Assembly: GCA_013791935.1 (NCBI GenBank)
Contig: VMSV01000150.1
Location: forward strand, 27,429-91,428
Length of the DNA stretch: 64,000 nucleotides
From: Desulfobacteraceae bacterium
GTDB taxonomy: Bacteria; Desulfobacterota; Desulfobacteria; Desulfobacterales; UBA5616
Direction of reading: 5' to 3'
Shown here: in pieces, positions 1-9,372 of the stretch
How positions within the stretch are numbered: the first letter of the stretch is position 1
Layout: the number at the start of each line of letters is the position of its first letter
The notes under the pieces: generated by a model
Database searches by the model: none
What the model was told of the DNA's origin: nothing
Seen by the model: only the letters and a program-made list of their open reading frames with translations
Translations under genes and position numbers: made by a program

Positions 1-2
1 AC

Positions 3-278
3 AATAACCATCCGAATAATATCTACATTGACGCCATCAAACCCAATGGGGACAAATGCAGGGTATGTGACGGTGATCTTAAAACCCGCTCGGATGATCA
101 GGATGAGGACGCCATCAACAAACGTCATGCCATTTATTACGACTCGGAAACCGGGACCCTTGCATCCGCGTATTATTTCAGAGACCTTGCTAAAAATGAA
201 GGTAAAATAAAATATATTACCCTGGATGGAACGCCCGGCGTTAAGGATGTGACCAACGAATTGGTTTCCAAACTTTAA
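3..278 (+). CDS. adk: Adenylate kinase, C-terminal part (5' end outside window)
   Basis: Frame 3 reads NNHPNNIYIDAIKPNGDKCRVCDGDLKTRSDDQDEDAINKRHAIYYDSETGTLASAYYFRDLAKNEGKIKYITLDGTPGVKDVTNELVSKL*, matching the adenylate kinase LID and C-terminal region. Confidence 0.8.
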   Translation, partial: NNHPNNIYIDAIKPNGDKCRVCDGDLKTRSDDQDEDAINKRHAIYYDSETGTLASAYYFRDLAKNEGKIKYITLDGTPGVKDVTNELVSKL

Positions 279-429
279 TCGCAGGTTCTTCACTGTCCAC
301 ATTTTTGCAGTCCAAAACATTTTGTTTGCAAATTGATAACGGTTGGGTTATATAGGCGCACTATTTTAAAGTAATTAAATAACCATTTGACATTACTACA
401 ATGTTGATGTGAAGAAAGGGGCGAGGTTT

Positions 430-636
430 TTGAAAGAAATTCAGGTAAAGGTCCTTGATAACGACCTGGAAAAGGCCATGCGGATTTTAAAGAAGAAAAT
501 TCAGAATGACGGCCTTTTCAAAAGACTAAAACTAAAAAAGAGCTATGAAAAGCCAAGTGAATTCAAGCGAAGAAAACAACGTGAGGCCTTAAGACGTCAG
601 CGAATAACAGCTTCAAGAAGCAAGTTCAAACATTAA
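430..636 (+). CDS. rpsU: 30S ribosomal protein bS21 (probable TTG start; ORF track starts at GTG 409)
   Basis: LKEIQVKVLDNDLEKAMRILKKKIQNDGLFKRLKLKKSYEKPSEFKRRKQREALRRQR is typical S21; SD-like AAAGGGGCGAGG lies just upstream of TTG 430. Confidence 0.9.
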   Translation: MKEIQVKVLDNDLEKAMRILKKKIQNDGLFKRLKLKKSYEKPSEFKRRKQREALRRQRITASRSKFKH

Positions 637-661
637 TGTTTTTTTTCGTTAATTTCATGAT

Positions 662-697
662 AACCCGGCAAGAATTTTCATTCTTGCCGGGTTTTTT
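662..697 (+). terminator. Rho-independent terminator after rpsU
   Basis: AACCCGGCAAGAA-TTTTCA-TTCTTGCCGGGTT followed by a T run. Confidence 0.9.
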
Positions 698-703
698 CTC
701 CCT

Positions 704-2008
704 ATGCAGGCAAAAATAGATTACCAGGCGTGCCTGGACGAAATGTTCGGTTTGGCAAGATTCGGGATCGTTCTTGGCTTGGATACCATTCGGAAAATTC
801 TCTCTGAAATCGGCAATCCCCAGGAAGCCTATTCCTGTATTCATATTGCCGGAACCAACGGAAAAGGGTCCATTGCCTCGTCCTTATCCACCATCCTCCT
901 GATGGCCGGGTATAAGGTCGGCCTGTATACCTCCCCTCACCTGGTTCGATTCAATGAAAGAATCTGCATCAACAACATCCCCATATCGGATGAAGAAGTG
1001 GTGGAAAGCTATCTTGAGGTGAAGAACGCAGACACCGGGCCTCGAAAAGCGACTTTTTTTGAGATCACCACAGCCATGGCCCTCTTAAAATTCAAAAAGA
1101 GCAAGGTGGACTGGGCCATCATTGAAACAGGCATGGGAGGCAAACTGGACGCCACCAATGTGCTGTTCCCCAAGGTGAGCATCATTTCAAACATTTCCTT
1201 GGAGCATCAGGACTACCTTGGCAAAACCATCGCCAAAATCGCCGGGGAAAAAGCAGGCATCATCAAACCGAAGGTACCGGTGGTTACAGGGGTCAATCAG
1301 AAATCCGCCGTTGCCATCTTGGAAAAGGTTGCAAAAGAAAATCATGCCCCCCTATATCGTTTGGGAGAGGCCTTTCACATCCGCCGGAACAGAAATCAAA
1401 CCTTTAATTATAATGGTTTAGACCAAAAGGCTGAACATCTGAAAACCAGCCTCGCCGGAAAACATCAGGCGGATAATGCAGCCCTGGTCTTGGCTGCTTG
1501 TGAAGTGTTAAGCCGCGAAGGCGTGCGAATACCTTTTGAAACCATTCGAAACGGCATAGAAAACAACCAATGGCCTGGAAGGCTTGAAGTCGTTTCCCGA
1601 AATCCCCTTGTAATCCTTGACGGGGCGCACAACCTGGCCGCAGCAAAGTTATTGGGCCGATATTTATGCGAACTTCCCGGGCATCCGGATTTAACACTTG
1701 TGATAGGAATTCTGGATGACAAACCCTATGAAGCTATGCTAAGAGAGCTCTTGCCGGTTTGTAAAAAGGTGATCCTCACCAGTCCGAAAATCGATCGGGC
1801 CTTGCCGGTTGAAAAATTGCTCCCGGTTGCAGAGAAACTGCATGGTAAAATTGAAATGATTAAGGATGTCGAAGAAGCGGTTTACCATGCCATGGATCAA
1901 GCAACAGCTGAGGAAGCGGTTTGCATCGCCGGATCATTATACGTGGTGGGAGAAGCCAAGCAAGCCTTGGAAAAAAGAGGGACCCCAGCGTTTAAATTGA
2001 AAACCTGA
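704..2008 (+). CDS. folC: Bifunctional folylpolyglutamate/dihydrofolate synthase
   Basis: HIAGTNGKGSIASSLSTILLMAGYKVGLYTSPHLVRFNERI and ILDGAHN motifs. Confidence 0.92.
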   Translation: MQAKIDYQACLDEMFGLARFGIVLGLDTIRKILSEIGNPQEAYSCIHIAGTNGKGSIASSLSTILLMAGYKVGLYTSPHLVRFNERICINNIPISDEEVVESYLEVKNADTGPRKATFFEITTAMALLKFKKSKVDWAIIETGMGGKLDATNVLFPKVSIISNISLEHQDYLGKTIAKIAGEKAGIIKPKVPVVTGVNQKSAVAILEKVAKENHAPLYRLGEAFHIRRNRNQTFNYNGLDQKAEHLKTSLAGKHQADNAALVLAACEVLSREGVRIPFETIRNGIENNQWPGRLEVVSRNPLVILDGAHNLAAAKLLGRYLCELPGHPDLTLVIGILDDKPYEAMLRELLPVCKKVILTSPKIDRALPVEKLLPVAEKLHGKIEMIKDVEEAVYHAMDQATAEEAVCIAGSLYVVGEAKQALEKRGTPAFKLKT

Positions 2009-2017
2009 AACATTTAT

Positions 2018-2093
2018 GCGCCCGTAGCCCAGGGGATAGGGCGTCAGCCTCCGGAGCTGGAGATCGCAGGTTCGAATCCTGCCGGGCGCACCA
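2018..2093 (+). tRNA. tRNA-Arg (anticodon CCG), CCA encoded
   Basis: Acceptor GCGCCCG/CGGGCGC, anticodon arm CAGCCTCCGGAGCTG, T loop GGTTCGAATCC, 3' CCA. Confidence 0.93.
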
Positions 2094-2104
2094 TCCAACT
2101 CATC

Positions 2105-2138
2105 AAGGACTTAAAACAATTTTTAAGTCCTTTTTTTA
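2105..2138 (+). terminator. Rho-independent terminator downstream of tRNA-Arg
   Basis: GGACTTAAAA-CAAT-TTTTAAGTCC followed by TTTTTTT. Confidence 0.88.
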
Positions 2139-2416
2139 TTGATAAAACCCCCCATGTTCCAGTACCCAACGTCTGCGTTGTAATCGCAAGCATTGATTCA
2201 AAGGCAGAAACAACGACATCATCTTGACGATTTTCGTTTTGCGTGTTTTGTCGAAGGCAGCCGATAAAACAAATCCATTGAGGATTTCATTAATAATTAA
2301 TGAAATCAATAAATTTGTCGATAAACTCAGATATGTTGAAGATGAAGTTGCACTTCTTATTGGAGCTACCTGAAATTTACATGGGATTGAAGATCAACAC
2401 CTTTTAATTTGGATGC

Positions 2417-3871
2417 ATGGAGGAATCAACAATGAATAAAATGAAACTTGACGTGAAACTAATCGGCAGCTTTCTCTTCGTGGGAGTTATCATATTAATT
2501 GTTGGCTCCATCGGTTGGCACGGTCTTCGTTCCCAAAGCGAATCCTTCAACCAAATGAATTACTTGGAACATATCAACGTTCAAATACTGCAACGGGAGA
2601 TCGATCATCTCAATTGGGCGAGCAAAGTAGGACGATTCCAAAGCGATGAAAACTTGAAAGAATTGAGTGTTGAAAAAGACCCGCATAAGTGTGCTTTCGG
2701 GAAATGGTATTTCAGCGAAGACAGACTCAAAGCGGAAAACAATGTTCCGGAAATCAAAGAGTTGCTTCTTAAAATTGAAGGCCCCCATAGCAGCCTCCAT
2801 AAATCAGCAATAGATTTGGAAGAAATACTTCAGAAAGGCAAGGAATTTCACCAGGAAGCCACTCAGTATTATAGGACCGAAACCTCCCGGCATTTAGCAG
2901 ACGTTCAGGGCCTCCTGAAAGAAATCAGGCCGATCGTGGATGAACATGTTGAACTCCAATTAATGGCCAGCCAGGTTCAGTCCCGCCAAACAACAATGCT
3001 CTCCTTGATCTTCATGGTGGCAGGGACCCTTCTTGCTGTGATTATGGGTATCTTTATTAGCCGATCCATTACAAAACCCATTCATCGCGTGGTTTCCGGT
3101 TTAACTGAAGGAGCCGAACAACTGGCTTCCGCATCAGGACAGATATCTTCATCAAGCCAGTCTTTGGCGGAAGGGGCATCCGAGCAAGCGTCTTCCATTC
3201 AGGAAACCTCTGCATCACTTGAAGAGATGTCATCCATGACCAAACAGAATGCCGATCATTCATCCCAGGCCGATAACCTGATGAAAGAAGCAAAGCAGGT
3301 GGTTTCAACCGCAAACGAATCCATGGGCCAATTGATCAACTCCATGGATGATATTTCAAAGTCAAGCGAAGAGATCTCAAAAATCATAAAGACCATCGAT
3401 GAGATCGCATTCCAGACGAATCTACTGGCATTGAACGCTGCGGTCGAGGCAGCCCGGGCCGGTGAATCCGGAGCAGGATTTGCCGTGGTGGCCGATGAAG
3501 TTCGAAATCTTGCCATGAGGGCTTCGGATGCGGCCAAAAATACAGCAAACCTGATCGCGGGCACCGTCAAAAAGGTGAAAGACGGATCACAACTGGTGGC
3601 CCTAACCAACGAAGCATTCAGTGGCGTAGCCAGGAGCACCTTGAGGGTCGGAAACCTTGTAGAAGAAATTGCGGCTGCCTCGAATGAGCAGTCCCAGGGC
3701 ATCGTTGAGATCAGCAATGCAGTGGCTGAGATGGACAAGGTGGTTCAGCAGAATGCCGCCAGTGCCGAAGAATCGGCATCAGCCTCTGAACAAATGAATG
3801 CTCAGGCAGAACAAATGAAGCAGTATGTGGAAGAACTGGCAATGGTGATCGGAACCACTGGAAAAGGGTAA
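2417..3871 (+). CDS. Methyl-accepting chemotaxis protein with CZB-like zinc-binding motif in the sensor region
   Basis: Two TM segments, HAMP-like [12 protein letters not shown], signalling hairpin [42 protein letters not shown]..., CAFGKWY and HSSLH in the extracytoplasmic region. Confidence 0.9.
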   Translation: MEESTMNKMKLDVKLIGSFLFVGVIILIVGSIGWHGLRSQSESFNQMNYLEHINVQILQREIDHLNWASKVGRFQSDENLKELSVEKDPHKCAFGKWYFSEDRLKAENNVPEIKELLLKIEGPHSSLHKSAIDLEEILQKGKEFHQEATQYYRTETSRHLADVQGLLKEIRPIVDEHVELQLMASQVQSRQTTMLSLIFMVAGTLLAVIMGIFISRSITKPIHRVVSGLTEGAEQLASASGQISSSSQSLAEGASEQASSIQETSASLEEMSSMTKQNADHSSQADNLMKEAKQVVSTANESMGQLINSMDDISKSSEEISKIIKTIDEIAFQTNLLALNAAVEAARAGESGAGFAVVADEVRNLAMRASDAAKNTANLIAGTVKKVKDGSQLVALTNEAFSGVARSTLRVGNLVEEIAAASNEQSQGIVEISNAVAEMDKVVQQNAASAEESASASEQMNAQAEQMKQYVEELAMVIGTTGKG

Positions 3872-3988
3872 TTCTGGCCGAATCTTCATGTCCCCCGGGG
3901 GGGGATCAAAATAATTTGCCCGTCTGTTTGGGATATGCCTGTTTTTTTTGGATCATGGACTTTAACATTTTCTTAAGAAAAAATACTT

Positions 3989-4594
3989 TCACGAACAAAG
4001 CCGGTGCACGAATATCGTCACCAACACGGCCAGAAACTCAAATTCAAGAAAGCATGTGGCGTTACGATCAAAAAGGAGGGTTGCCCTGACGGGGAATTCA
4101 TCATCCCGTTCATAAAAAATCAACTGAACGGGGATGTGGGGCAGCAACTCAAAAATGAGGCTGACGCTGCCCATACCCGCCTCTCCACCCACTCGGCCCC
4201 CGGCTCTTTCCGCAATAGCCAAGAGCTCCGGCACACGGCCTTCAAACCGCTTGACGACGGGATGTTCCAAGGCACTGGCCGAATACCCGCCTTGTTTAAA
4301 CAGGGGGCCTGCAAGCGTGGCAAAAGTCACAAATTGGCCTGCGGCCTTTGCCTTGCACGCCTGCTTCAAATAATGGATCAAACCACTGCCGATGGACTCA
4401 TAAAATTTCTGGCCATCTGCCCGACGAACTCCCTGACTGGACACTTTGTAGATAAACCCCATGAAAGGAATTTCCGCTTCTGCCCAGGCATTGAATACCA
4501 GCTCCAGTTCCGCACATGACCCGGCAATGTCGATTTTTGCCAGGTCCTTTAGCAAGTCCCGGTAGATCTTTTTATATCCTTCTTCCTGTTCCAT
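3989..4594 (-). CDS. DUF3786-like protein
   Basis: Overall pattern ending in LPHIPVQLIFYERDDEFPVRATLLFDRNATCFLEFE resembles DUF3786 proteins of anaerobes. Confidence 0.6.
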   Translation of the reverse strand: MEQEEGYKKIYRDLLKDLAKIDIAGSCAELELVFNAWAEAEIPFMGFIYKVSSQGVRRADGQKFYESIGSGLIHYLKQACKAKAAGQFVTFATLAGPLFKQGGYSASALEHPVVKRFEGRVPELLAIAERAGGRVGGEAGMGSVSLIFELLPHIPVQLIFYERDDEFPVRATLLFDRNATCFLEFEFLAVLVTIFVHRLCS

Positions 4595-4617
4595 TGCTCC
4601 TTTTCAGCAAATATATT

Positions 4618-5403
4618 TCAGCTCATGAAAAAACCACCGTCAATGAGAAACTGCGTACCCGTGTGGTATTGGCTGGCATCGCTCATGAGATAAACCGCAA
4701 TCCCACCGAAATCGTCTCCCGTGCCCCATCGCCGGATGGGAAGCCTTGGCCAAATGGCTTCCACGAATCTTTTATCATTCTCATACCGTTGCTCGGTCAT
4801 GGGGGTTTCAATATGCCCTGGAAGAATGGAGTTTGCCGTGATCTTGTACCGGCCCAACTCAACCGCCAGGGCCTGCATGATGGAAATCAACGCCCCTTTG
4901 GTGCCGGAATAGGCCTCACCTAAAGGTTGTCCGGCGATGGCGGCCAGACTGGATGTGGCGATGAGACGCCCGCCGGCATCTCCGTCTTCAGCCCGTTTCA
5001 CCATGTGACGGGCCGCGGCCCGTAAGGTATAAAAAGCCCCATCCAGGTTCACGCTCATCACCCGCCGCCAATCCGCATCACTCATTTCCACGAACCGTTT
5101 ACCGAAACCCATCCCGGCATTGGCAAAACAGGTGTCCACCCGGCCGTGGTCTTTCAAAACCTTCTCAAACGCAGAATCCACGGCTGAAGAATCCGAGACA
5201 TCCACGATGTGGCTGGTAATTTTAGGGCCGTATGTTTCAAGGACCTCTTTGGCCGTCCGGTTTTTATCCGGGTTGGTTCCCCAGATGGATACATCTGCTC
5301 CGGCTGCGGCCACGGCCTTGGCCATTCCCAAACCAATCCCTGAATTGCCTCCGGTGATCAAAGCTGTTTTTCCTGAAAGATCAAAAGGTGTATAAGTCAT
5401 CAT
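4618..5403 (-). CDS. SDR family oxidoreductase
   Basis: ALITGGNSGIGLGMA, NAGMG, YSGTKGAL motifs. Confidence 0.9.
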   Translation of the reverse strand: MMTYTPFDLSGKTALITGGNSGIGLGMAKAVAAAGADVSIWGTNPDKNRTAKEVLETYGPKITSHIVDVSDSSAVDSAFEKVLKDHGRVDTCFANAGMGFGKRFVEMSDADWRRVMSVNLDGAFYTLRAAARHMVKRAEDGDAGGRLIATSSLAAIAGQPLGEAYSGTKGALISIMQALAVELGRYKITANSILPGHIETPMTEQRYENDKRFVEAIWPRLPIRRWGTGDDFGGIAVYLMSDASQYHTGTQFLIDGGFFMS

Positions 5404-5906
5404 TTTTCCATTTCTTTTAAGAGATTATCAGCATAATGGCTTCTCAGCGCAGCCCTTGAAGCTCTGTCCACCAATGAAAAAAGTTTATCAATATCATTTT
5501 TTTGATTCGACACCTGATGTCCACGCACTTTAACAAATTCGCAATTCAATTCATCGGATATTTTAAAAAACGCCTGATACAATTCAAAATTGTTCAGACG
5601 TTTTTTATTCCTTCCGCGATAATCATTTTCCTCAAACCGCACTCGTCTTTCTTTTAACCCCAGTATGTTTTGTGAATCCGTATAAACGATAATTTTTTGC
5701 TCCGATACCTGAATATCGGTTAGCGCCCATAACACCGTCTGCAGTTCCAATTTCGTTGAAGATGTAGGATTAAATTGTTTAAGTTTCACCCGGTCTTTCA
5801 ATACCTCCAACGAGAGCCCGGGTTCGGAAACAGCAAGATAAGCTCCATACCCGATTTTTGAGAGGGGTTCCACACTTCCATCTGTAAGCAGTATCAGTTC
5901 ATTCAT
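5400..5906 (-). CDS. RNase H-fold protein (ribonuclease HI-like)
   Basis: LLTDGSV..., KLELQTVLWAL, VYTDSQNI, VRGHQ...D; stop overlaps the SDR start (ATGA). Confidence 0.75.
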   Translation of the reverse strand: MNELILLTDGSVEPLSKIGYGAYLAVSEPGLSLEVLKDRVKLKQFNPTSSTKLELQTVLWALTDIQVSEQKIIVYTDSQNILGLKERRVRFEENDYRGRNKKRLNNFELYQAFFKISDELNCEFVKVRGHQVSNQKNDIDKLFSLVDRASRAALRSHYADNLLKEMEK

Positions 5907-5982
5907 TTTCTAATTCGCGGAAGGGACCTCCCGGCAACACGCTTTGGCTTTAATGAAAATCCATGTGGATATTTTTGAAAAA

Positions 5983-7131
5983 TTAAGCCTTGGGTTTCGG
6001 ACCCAGCCAGCCGTGAACCTTGGCCAGTGCTTCGGGAATATCAAAATCCTGGGGGCATATTTCTCCACATTCACCGCATTGAACACATTTATCCGCCTGG
6101 GATTCCTGGGGCAGCTGACGGTAATAGAACCGGGCCATCCGATGTTCATCATACATATAGCCGTTATTGTAAATTGATAAAATCCCCGGGATATCCACAT
6201 CATTGGGACAGGGCATGCAATACCGGCAACCTGTACAGGGAATCGGGCAGGAGGTGATATACTCCTCCCGAACCCGGTCGATGATGGCCAGATCTTCCAT
6301 GGATAGGCTGTCCTGGCCGGATCGGTCTGCACTGGCAAGATTCTCCGTGACCTGGGTCATGGTGCTCATACCGCTTAAGACAACGGACACCTCGGGATGA
6401 TTCCACACCCATTGAAGCGCCCAATCCGCCTGGCTGCGTTGGGTCTTACTCCCTGCATAGGCTTTTTCCACACTTTCCGGGGGTTTTTTGGCCAGGGCAC
6501 CGCCACGAAGCGGTTCCATGATAACAATACCGAGTCCCTTTCCGGCCGCATACTGAAGCCCTTCAGTTCCAGCCTGATACTCGGTATCCATAAAATTATA
6601 CTGAATCTGACAAAAAGTCCACTGGTCATAGGCATCGATGATTTCTTTAAACACATCCAACGTGTCGTGGAATGAAAACCCAAGATCCCGGATACGTCCG
6701 TCGGCCTTGGCTTTTTCGGACCAGTCCAGCACCCCCAGGTCCCTTAGTTTCGGCCATGAAGTTTTGTTGATCCCGTGGAGAAGGTAAAAATCAATGTGAT
6801 CCGTGTTCAGTTTTTTAAGCTGCTCGTTTAGCAGTCTGTCGAAATCAGCAGCGGTTTGAACGGCATGGGGGAAGAGTTTGGTAGCCAGGCGCACTTTGTT
6901 GCGATAGCCGTCGCCCAGGGCTTTTCCCACCAGCACTTCACTGTTTCCGCCATGGTACCCGTAGGCGGTATCCACATAATTCACCCCGTTGTCGATGGCG
7001 GTGCGAATCATTTGAATCGCCTCCGGCTCGATGATTTTTCCTTGATCGTTGTCAAGGACGGGCAGCCGCATGGCGCCAAACCCCAGGACCGATACCTCCC
7101 AGTCCAGTTTCCCGAATTTGCGGAATTTCAT
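5983..7131 (-). CDS. Aldo/keto reductase with C-terminal 4Fe-4S region
   Basis: AKR fold (GFGAMRLPV, VNYVDTAYGYHGG, LLHGI) plus CPIPCTGCRYCMPCP and CVQCGECGEICPQ. Confidence 0.92.
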   Translation of the reverse strand: MKFRKFGKLDWEVSVLGFGAMRLPVLDNDQGKIIEPEAIQMIRTAIDNGVNYVDTAYGYHGGNSEVLVGKALGDGYRNKVRLATKLFPHAVQTAADFDRLLNEQLKKLNTDHIDFYLLHGINKTSWPKLRDLGVLDWSEKAKADGRIRDLGFSFHDTLDVFKEIIDAYDQWTFCQIQYNFMDTEYQAGTEGLQYAAGKGLGIVIMEPLRGGALAKKPPESVEKAYAGSKTQRSQADWALQWVWNHPEVSVVLSGMSTMTQVTENLASADRSGQDSLSMEDLAIIDRVREEYITSCPIPCTGCRYCMPCPNDVDIPGILSIYNNGYMYDEHRMARFYYRQLPQESQADKCVQCGECGEICPQDFDIPEALAKVHGWLGPKPKA

Positions 7132-7143
7132 ATGACCTCCTTC

Positions 7144-7719
7144 TTATTCTATAATTTTTAGAATGGTCGGTTCTTTTCGATCTCTCATGGGGGGTATTTT
7201 CCCATCTTTCGCATAACCGATGATAATCGGTGCGATGAGATGATGGCCTTCCGGAAGCCCCATTTCTTTTAAAACCGCCTTGTCCCGCACGCCCCCCCCC
7301 ATGCCGATCCAGCAGGTCCCCAATCCCTTGTTTGTCGCCGAGAGCATAAAATAGGCGGCAAGTATCCCCACATCCTCACGAATCGTACTGACGTTGGTGG
7401 GACCGGTGATATAAACCAGGCAAGGGGCATCAAAAAAGCAATTAACCTCTTTCCTGTTTTCCAGCCCCTTGGCATACTCTTTCAGGGGGGAATCCGGATT
7501 GCGTTTTACACTGTCGATAAATCCCTGGCGACTGATATCCGACAGCTTTTTCATGAATTCCGCGTTGGTGATGATGATGAAATTCCAGGCTTGTTTATTG
7601 CTGGCATTGGGTGCTTTGATGCTGTCTTGAATAATCTCTTTGATCAGTGCAACAGGCACGGGTTTGTCCTCAAAATTTCTTATGGACCGTCTTTTTTCCA
7701 ACAACTCTATAAAATCCAT
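7144..7719 (-). CDS. Nitroreductase family protein
   Basis: RRSIRNFEDKPV...IKAPNASNKQAWNF...GTCWIGMGG. Confidence 0.9.
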   Translation of the reverse strand: MDFIELLEKRRSIRNFEDKPVPVALIKEIIQDSIKAPNASNKQAWNFIIITNAEFMKKLSDISRQGFIDSVKRNPDSPLKEYAKGLENRKEVNCFFDAPCLVYITGPTNVSTIREDVGILAAYFMLSATNKGLGTCWIGMGGGVRDKAVLKEMGLPEGHHLIAPIIIGYAKDGKIPPMRDRKEPTILKIIE

Positions 7720-7733
7720 TCGTTTACTCCTTA

Positions 7734-8387
7734 TTATGATCTGTAAGTGACAATTTCCTCAAAAGGAAGACGGGGCATAATCAATTTATTGATGGCTGAG
7801 TTTTTATCAGGATAGCCCAAAGATATTGTGGTGACCAACTCCACATCATCGGGTATATTCAGCACTTGGATGATCTTATCTTTGAACGCCATGGGCATGC
7901 CCAGCCAGCAGGTGGCTAATCCTTCCGCATGCGCGGCTAAAAGGATATTTTGAACTGCCGCACCGATGCTTTGATGGGAAGAACCTCCCATTTGCTTTGG
8001 TGTAGCCACGATAATGACCACGGGTGCCTGGTAGAACCGGATACTTCCATAGCGAATAAATTTCGCGCCCTCTTCACTCGTTCTTCTGATGCCCACTTCA
8101 GCCGTATTATTTTCGGTCATGGCCGCTCTGATTTGATCCACCCGCTCAACGAGTTGATCATAGGCGTCCATGGACGGGGCTTCAGGGCCGGACGCATGAA
8201 TCATCGCCTGGATGAGTTCATCCCGCTTTTTCCCCGAAGCCACATAGAATCGCCAGGGTTGAGTGTTACTTCCCGAAGGTGCCCATATAGGTGCCATCAT
8301 AATTTTATTGATTAAATCGGGAGGCACTGGATCTTTCAGGTATTTTCTTATGCTTCGTCTGGTCAACAGAGCATCGTAAGTCTCCAT
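7734..8387 (-). CDS. Nitroreductase family protein
   Basis: TRRSIRKYLKDPV...APSGSNTQPWRF...ATCWLGMP. Confidence 0.9.
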   Translation of the reverse strand: METYDALLTRRSIRKYLKDPVPPDLINKIMMAPIWAPSGSNTQPWRFYVASGKKRDELIQAMIHASGPEAPSMDAYDQLVERVDQIRAAMTENNTAEVGIRRTSEEGAKFIRYGSIRFYQAPVVIIVATPKQMGGSSHQSIGAAVQNILLAAHAEGLATCWLGMPMAFKDKIIQVLNIPDDVELVTTISLGYPDKNSAINKLIMPRLPFEEIVTYRS

Positions 8388-8478
8388 TTTCTGTTCCTCC
8401 TTAAATTAACCATTTAAGAAAAGGGAAGGCGCATCGTGCCAATCAATTTCTTTCCTGCTGCCCGCCACCAAAAGGCTT

Positions 8479-9306
8479 TCATTCTTTCCAGAAAATTCTG
8501 GCTGGTTTTCTTTCCGGCAATCGATGGTATTTGAATTTCGGATATCCCAAGACCATGGGATAAAACTGGGTATGAGATTCAGGCAGCCCTACCATTTCTT
8601 TTAAGGGTGCAAAGGCTTTTAATGCACGGGTAATCAAACCCAGCCAGCAGGTGCCCAAACCGGCTGAAACAGCAACAAGTTCAAAGTAGGACAAAGCAAT
8701 ACTTAGATCCACCATACCATTATCATAGCTATCCGGTGCGGATGCAAAAATAAGGCATGGTGCGTTGTGTGTAATAGAATTGATGCCTGCTTCATAGGCG
8801 GCTATGATCATGGGTAAATACGAAGCCATGGCATTGTTTGAATTCGATGCCATGGATTGGCGCATCCAATCAATGGTGAGGTCCGCGATATTTTTGATTT
8901 TGGCTTCATCGGTAAATACCGTCCACGTTACCAACTGGGAGTTGCTGCCTGTTGGGGCATAACGAGAAGTGTCAATGAGAAATTGAAGGGTCTCTTTTTC
9001 TACGGGCTTGTTTTTATACCGCCGGATGGATCTTCTGGACCTTAGGAATTGAACCGCCTGCTCTTGGCTGATGGCAAGTTCTTTTAAAATGGGAGGACTG
9101 TCTTCCATTGGTATTTTCTCATGATCCAGCGCATCATGCGGACAAACCGCAACGCAGTGTCCGCACAACAAGCAGGCCTGCTCCCCCTTTGATACCATTG
9201 CTGGAAAACTGTCTTTGTCCTGCTGCCTGATAATAGAGACGGGGCATTCCTGCACGCAGAATCCGTCCTTTTTACATTTTGTTTCGTCAATTTTTATTAA
9301 AGTCAT
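8479..9306 (-). CDS. Nitroreductase with N-terminal 2x4Fe-4S ferredoxin domain
   Basis: CKKDGFCVQECP and CLLCGHCVAVCP followed by RRSIRRYKNKPV...APTGSNSQ...GTCWLGL. Confidence 0.9.
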   Translation of the reverse strand: MTLIKIDETKCKKDGFCVQECPVSIIRQQDKDSFPAMVSKGEQACLLCGHCVAVCPHDALDHEKIPMEDSPPILKELAISQEQAVQFLRSRRSIRRYKNKPVEKETLQFLIDTSRYAPTGSNSQLVTWTVFTDEAKIKNIADLTIDWMRQSMASNSNNAMASYLPMIIAAYEAGINSITHNAPCLIFASAPDSYDNGMVDLSIALSYFELVAVSAGLGTCWLGLITRALKAFAPLKEMVGLPESHTQFYPMVLGYPKFKYHRLPERKPARIFWKE

Positions 9307-9372
9307 GGGAATCCATTTTTTTATTGTTTATAAATTAAGGTTTGGCATCCAAAGTTTTTTTCATTGATTCAT

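Noticed and set aside
3256-3738. 160-aa minus-strand ORF inside the MCP signalling domain
   Set aside because: Low-complexity Ser/Ala-rich shadow of the conserved MCP hairpin
3893-3905. CCCCCGGGGGGG run after the MCP gene
   Set aside because: Too short, with no U-run; could be a weak hairpin or homopolymer, not callable as a terminator
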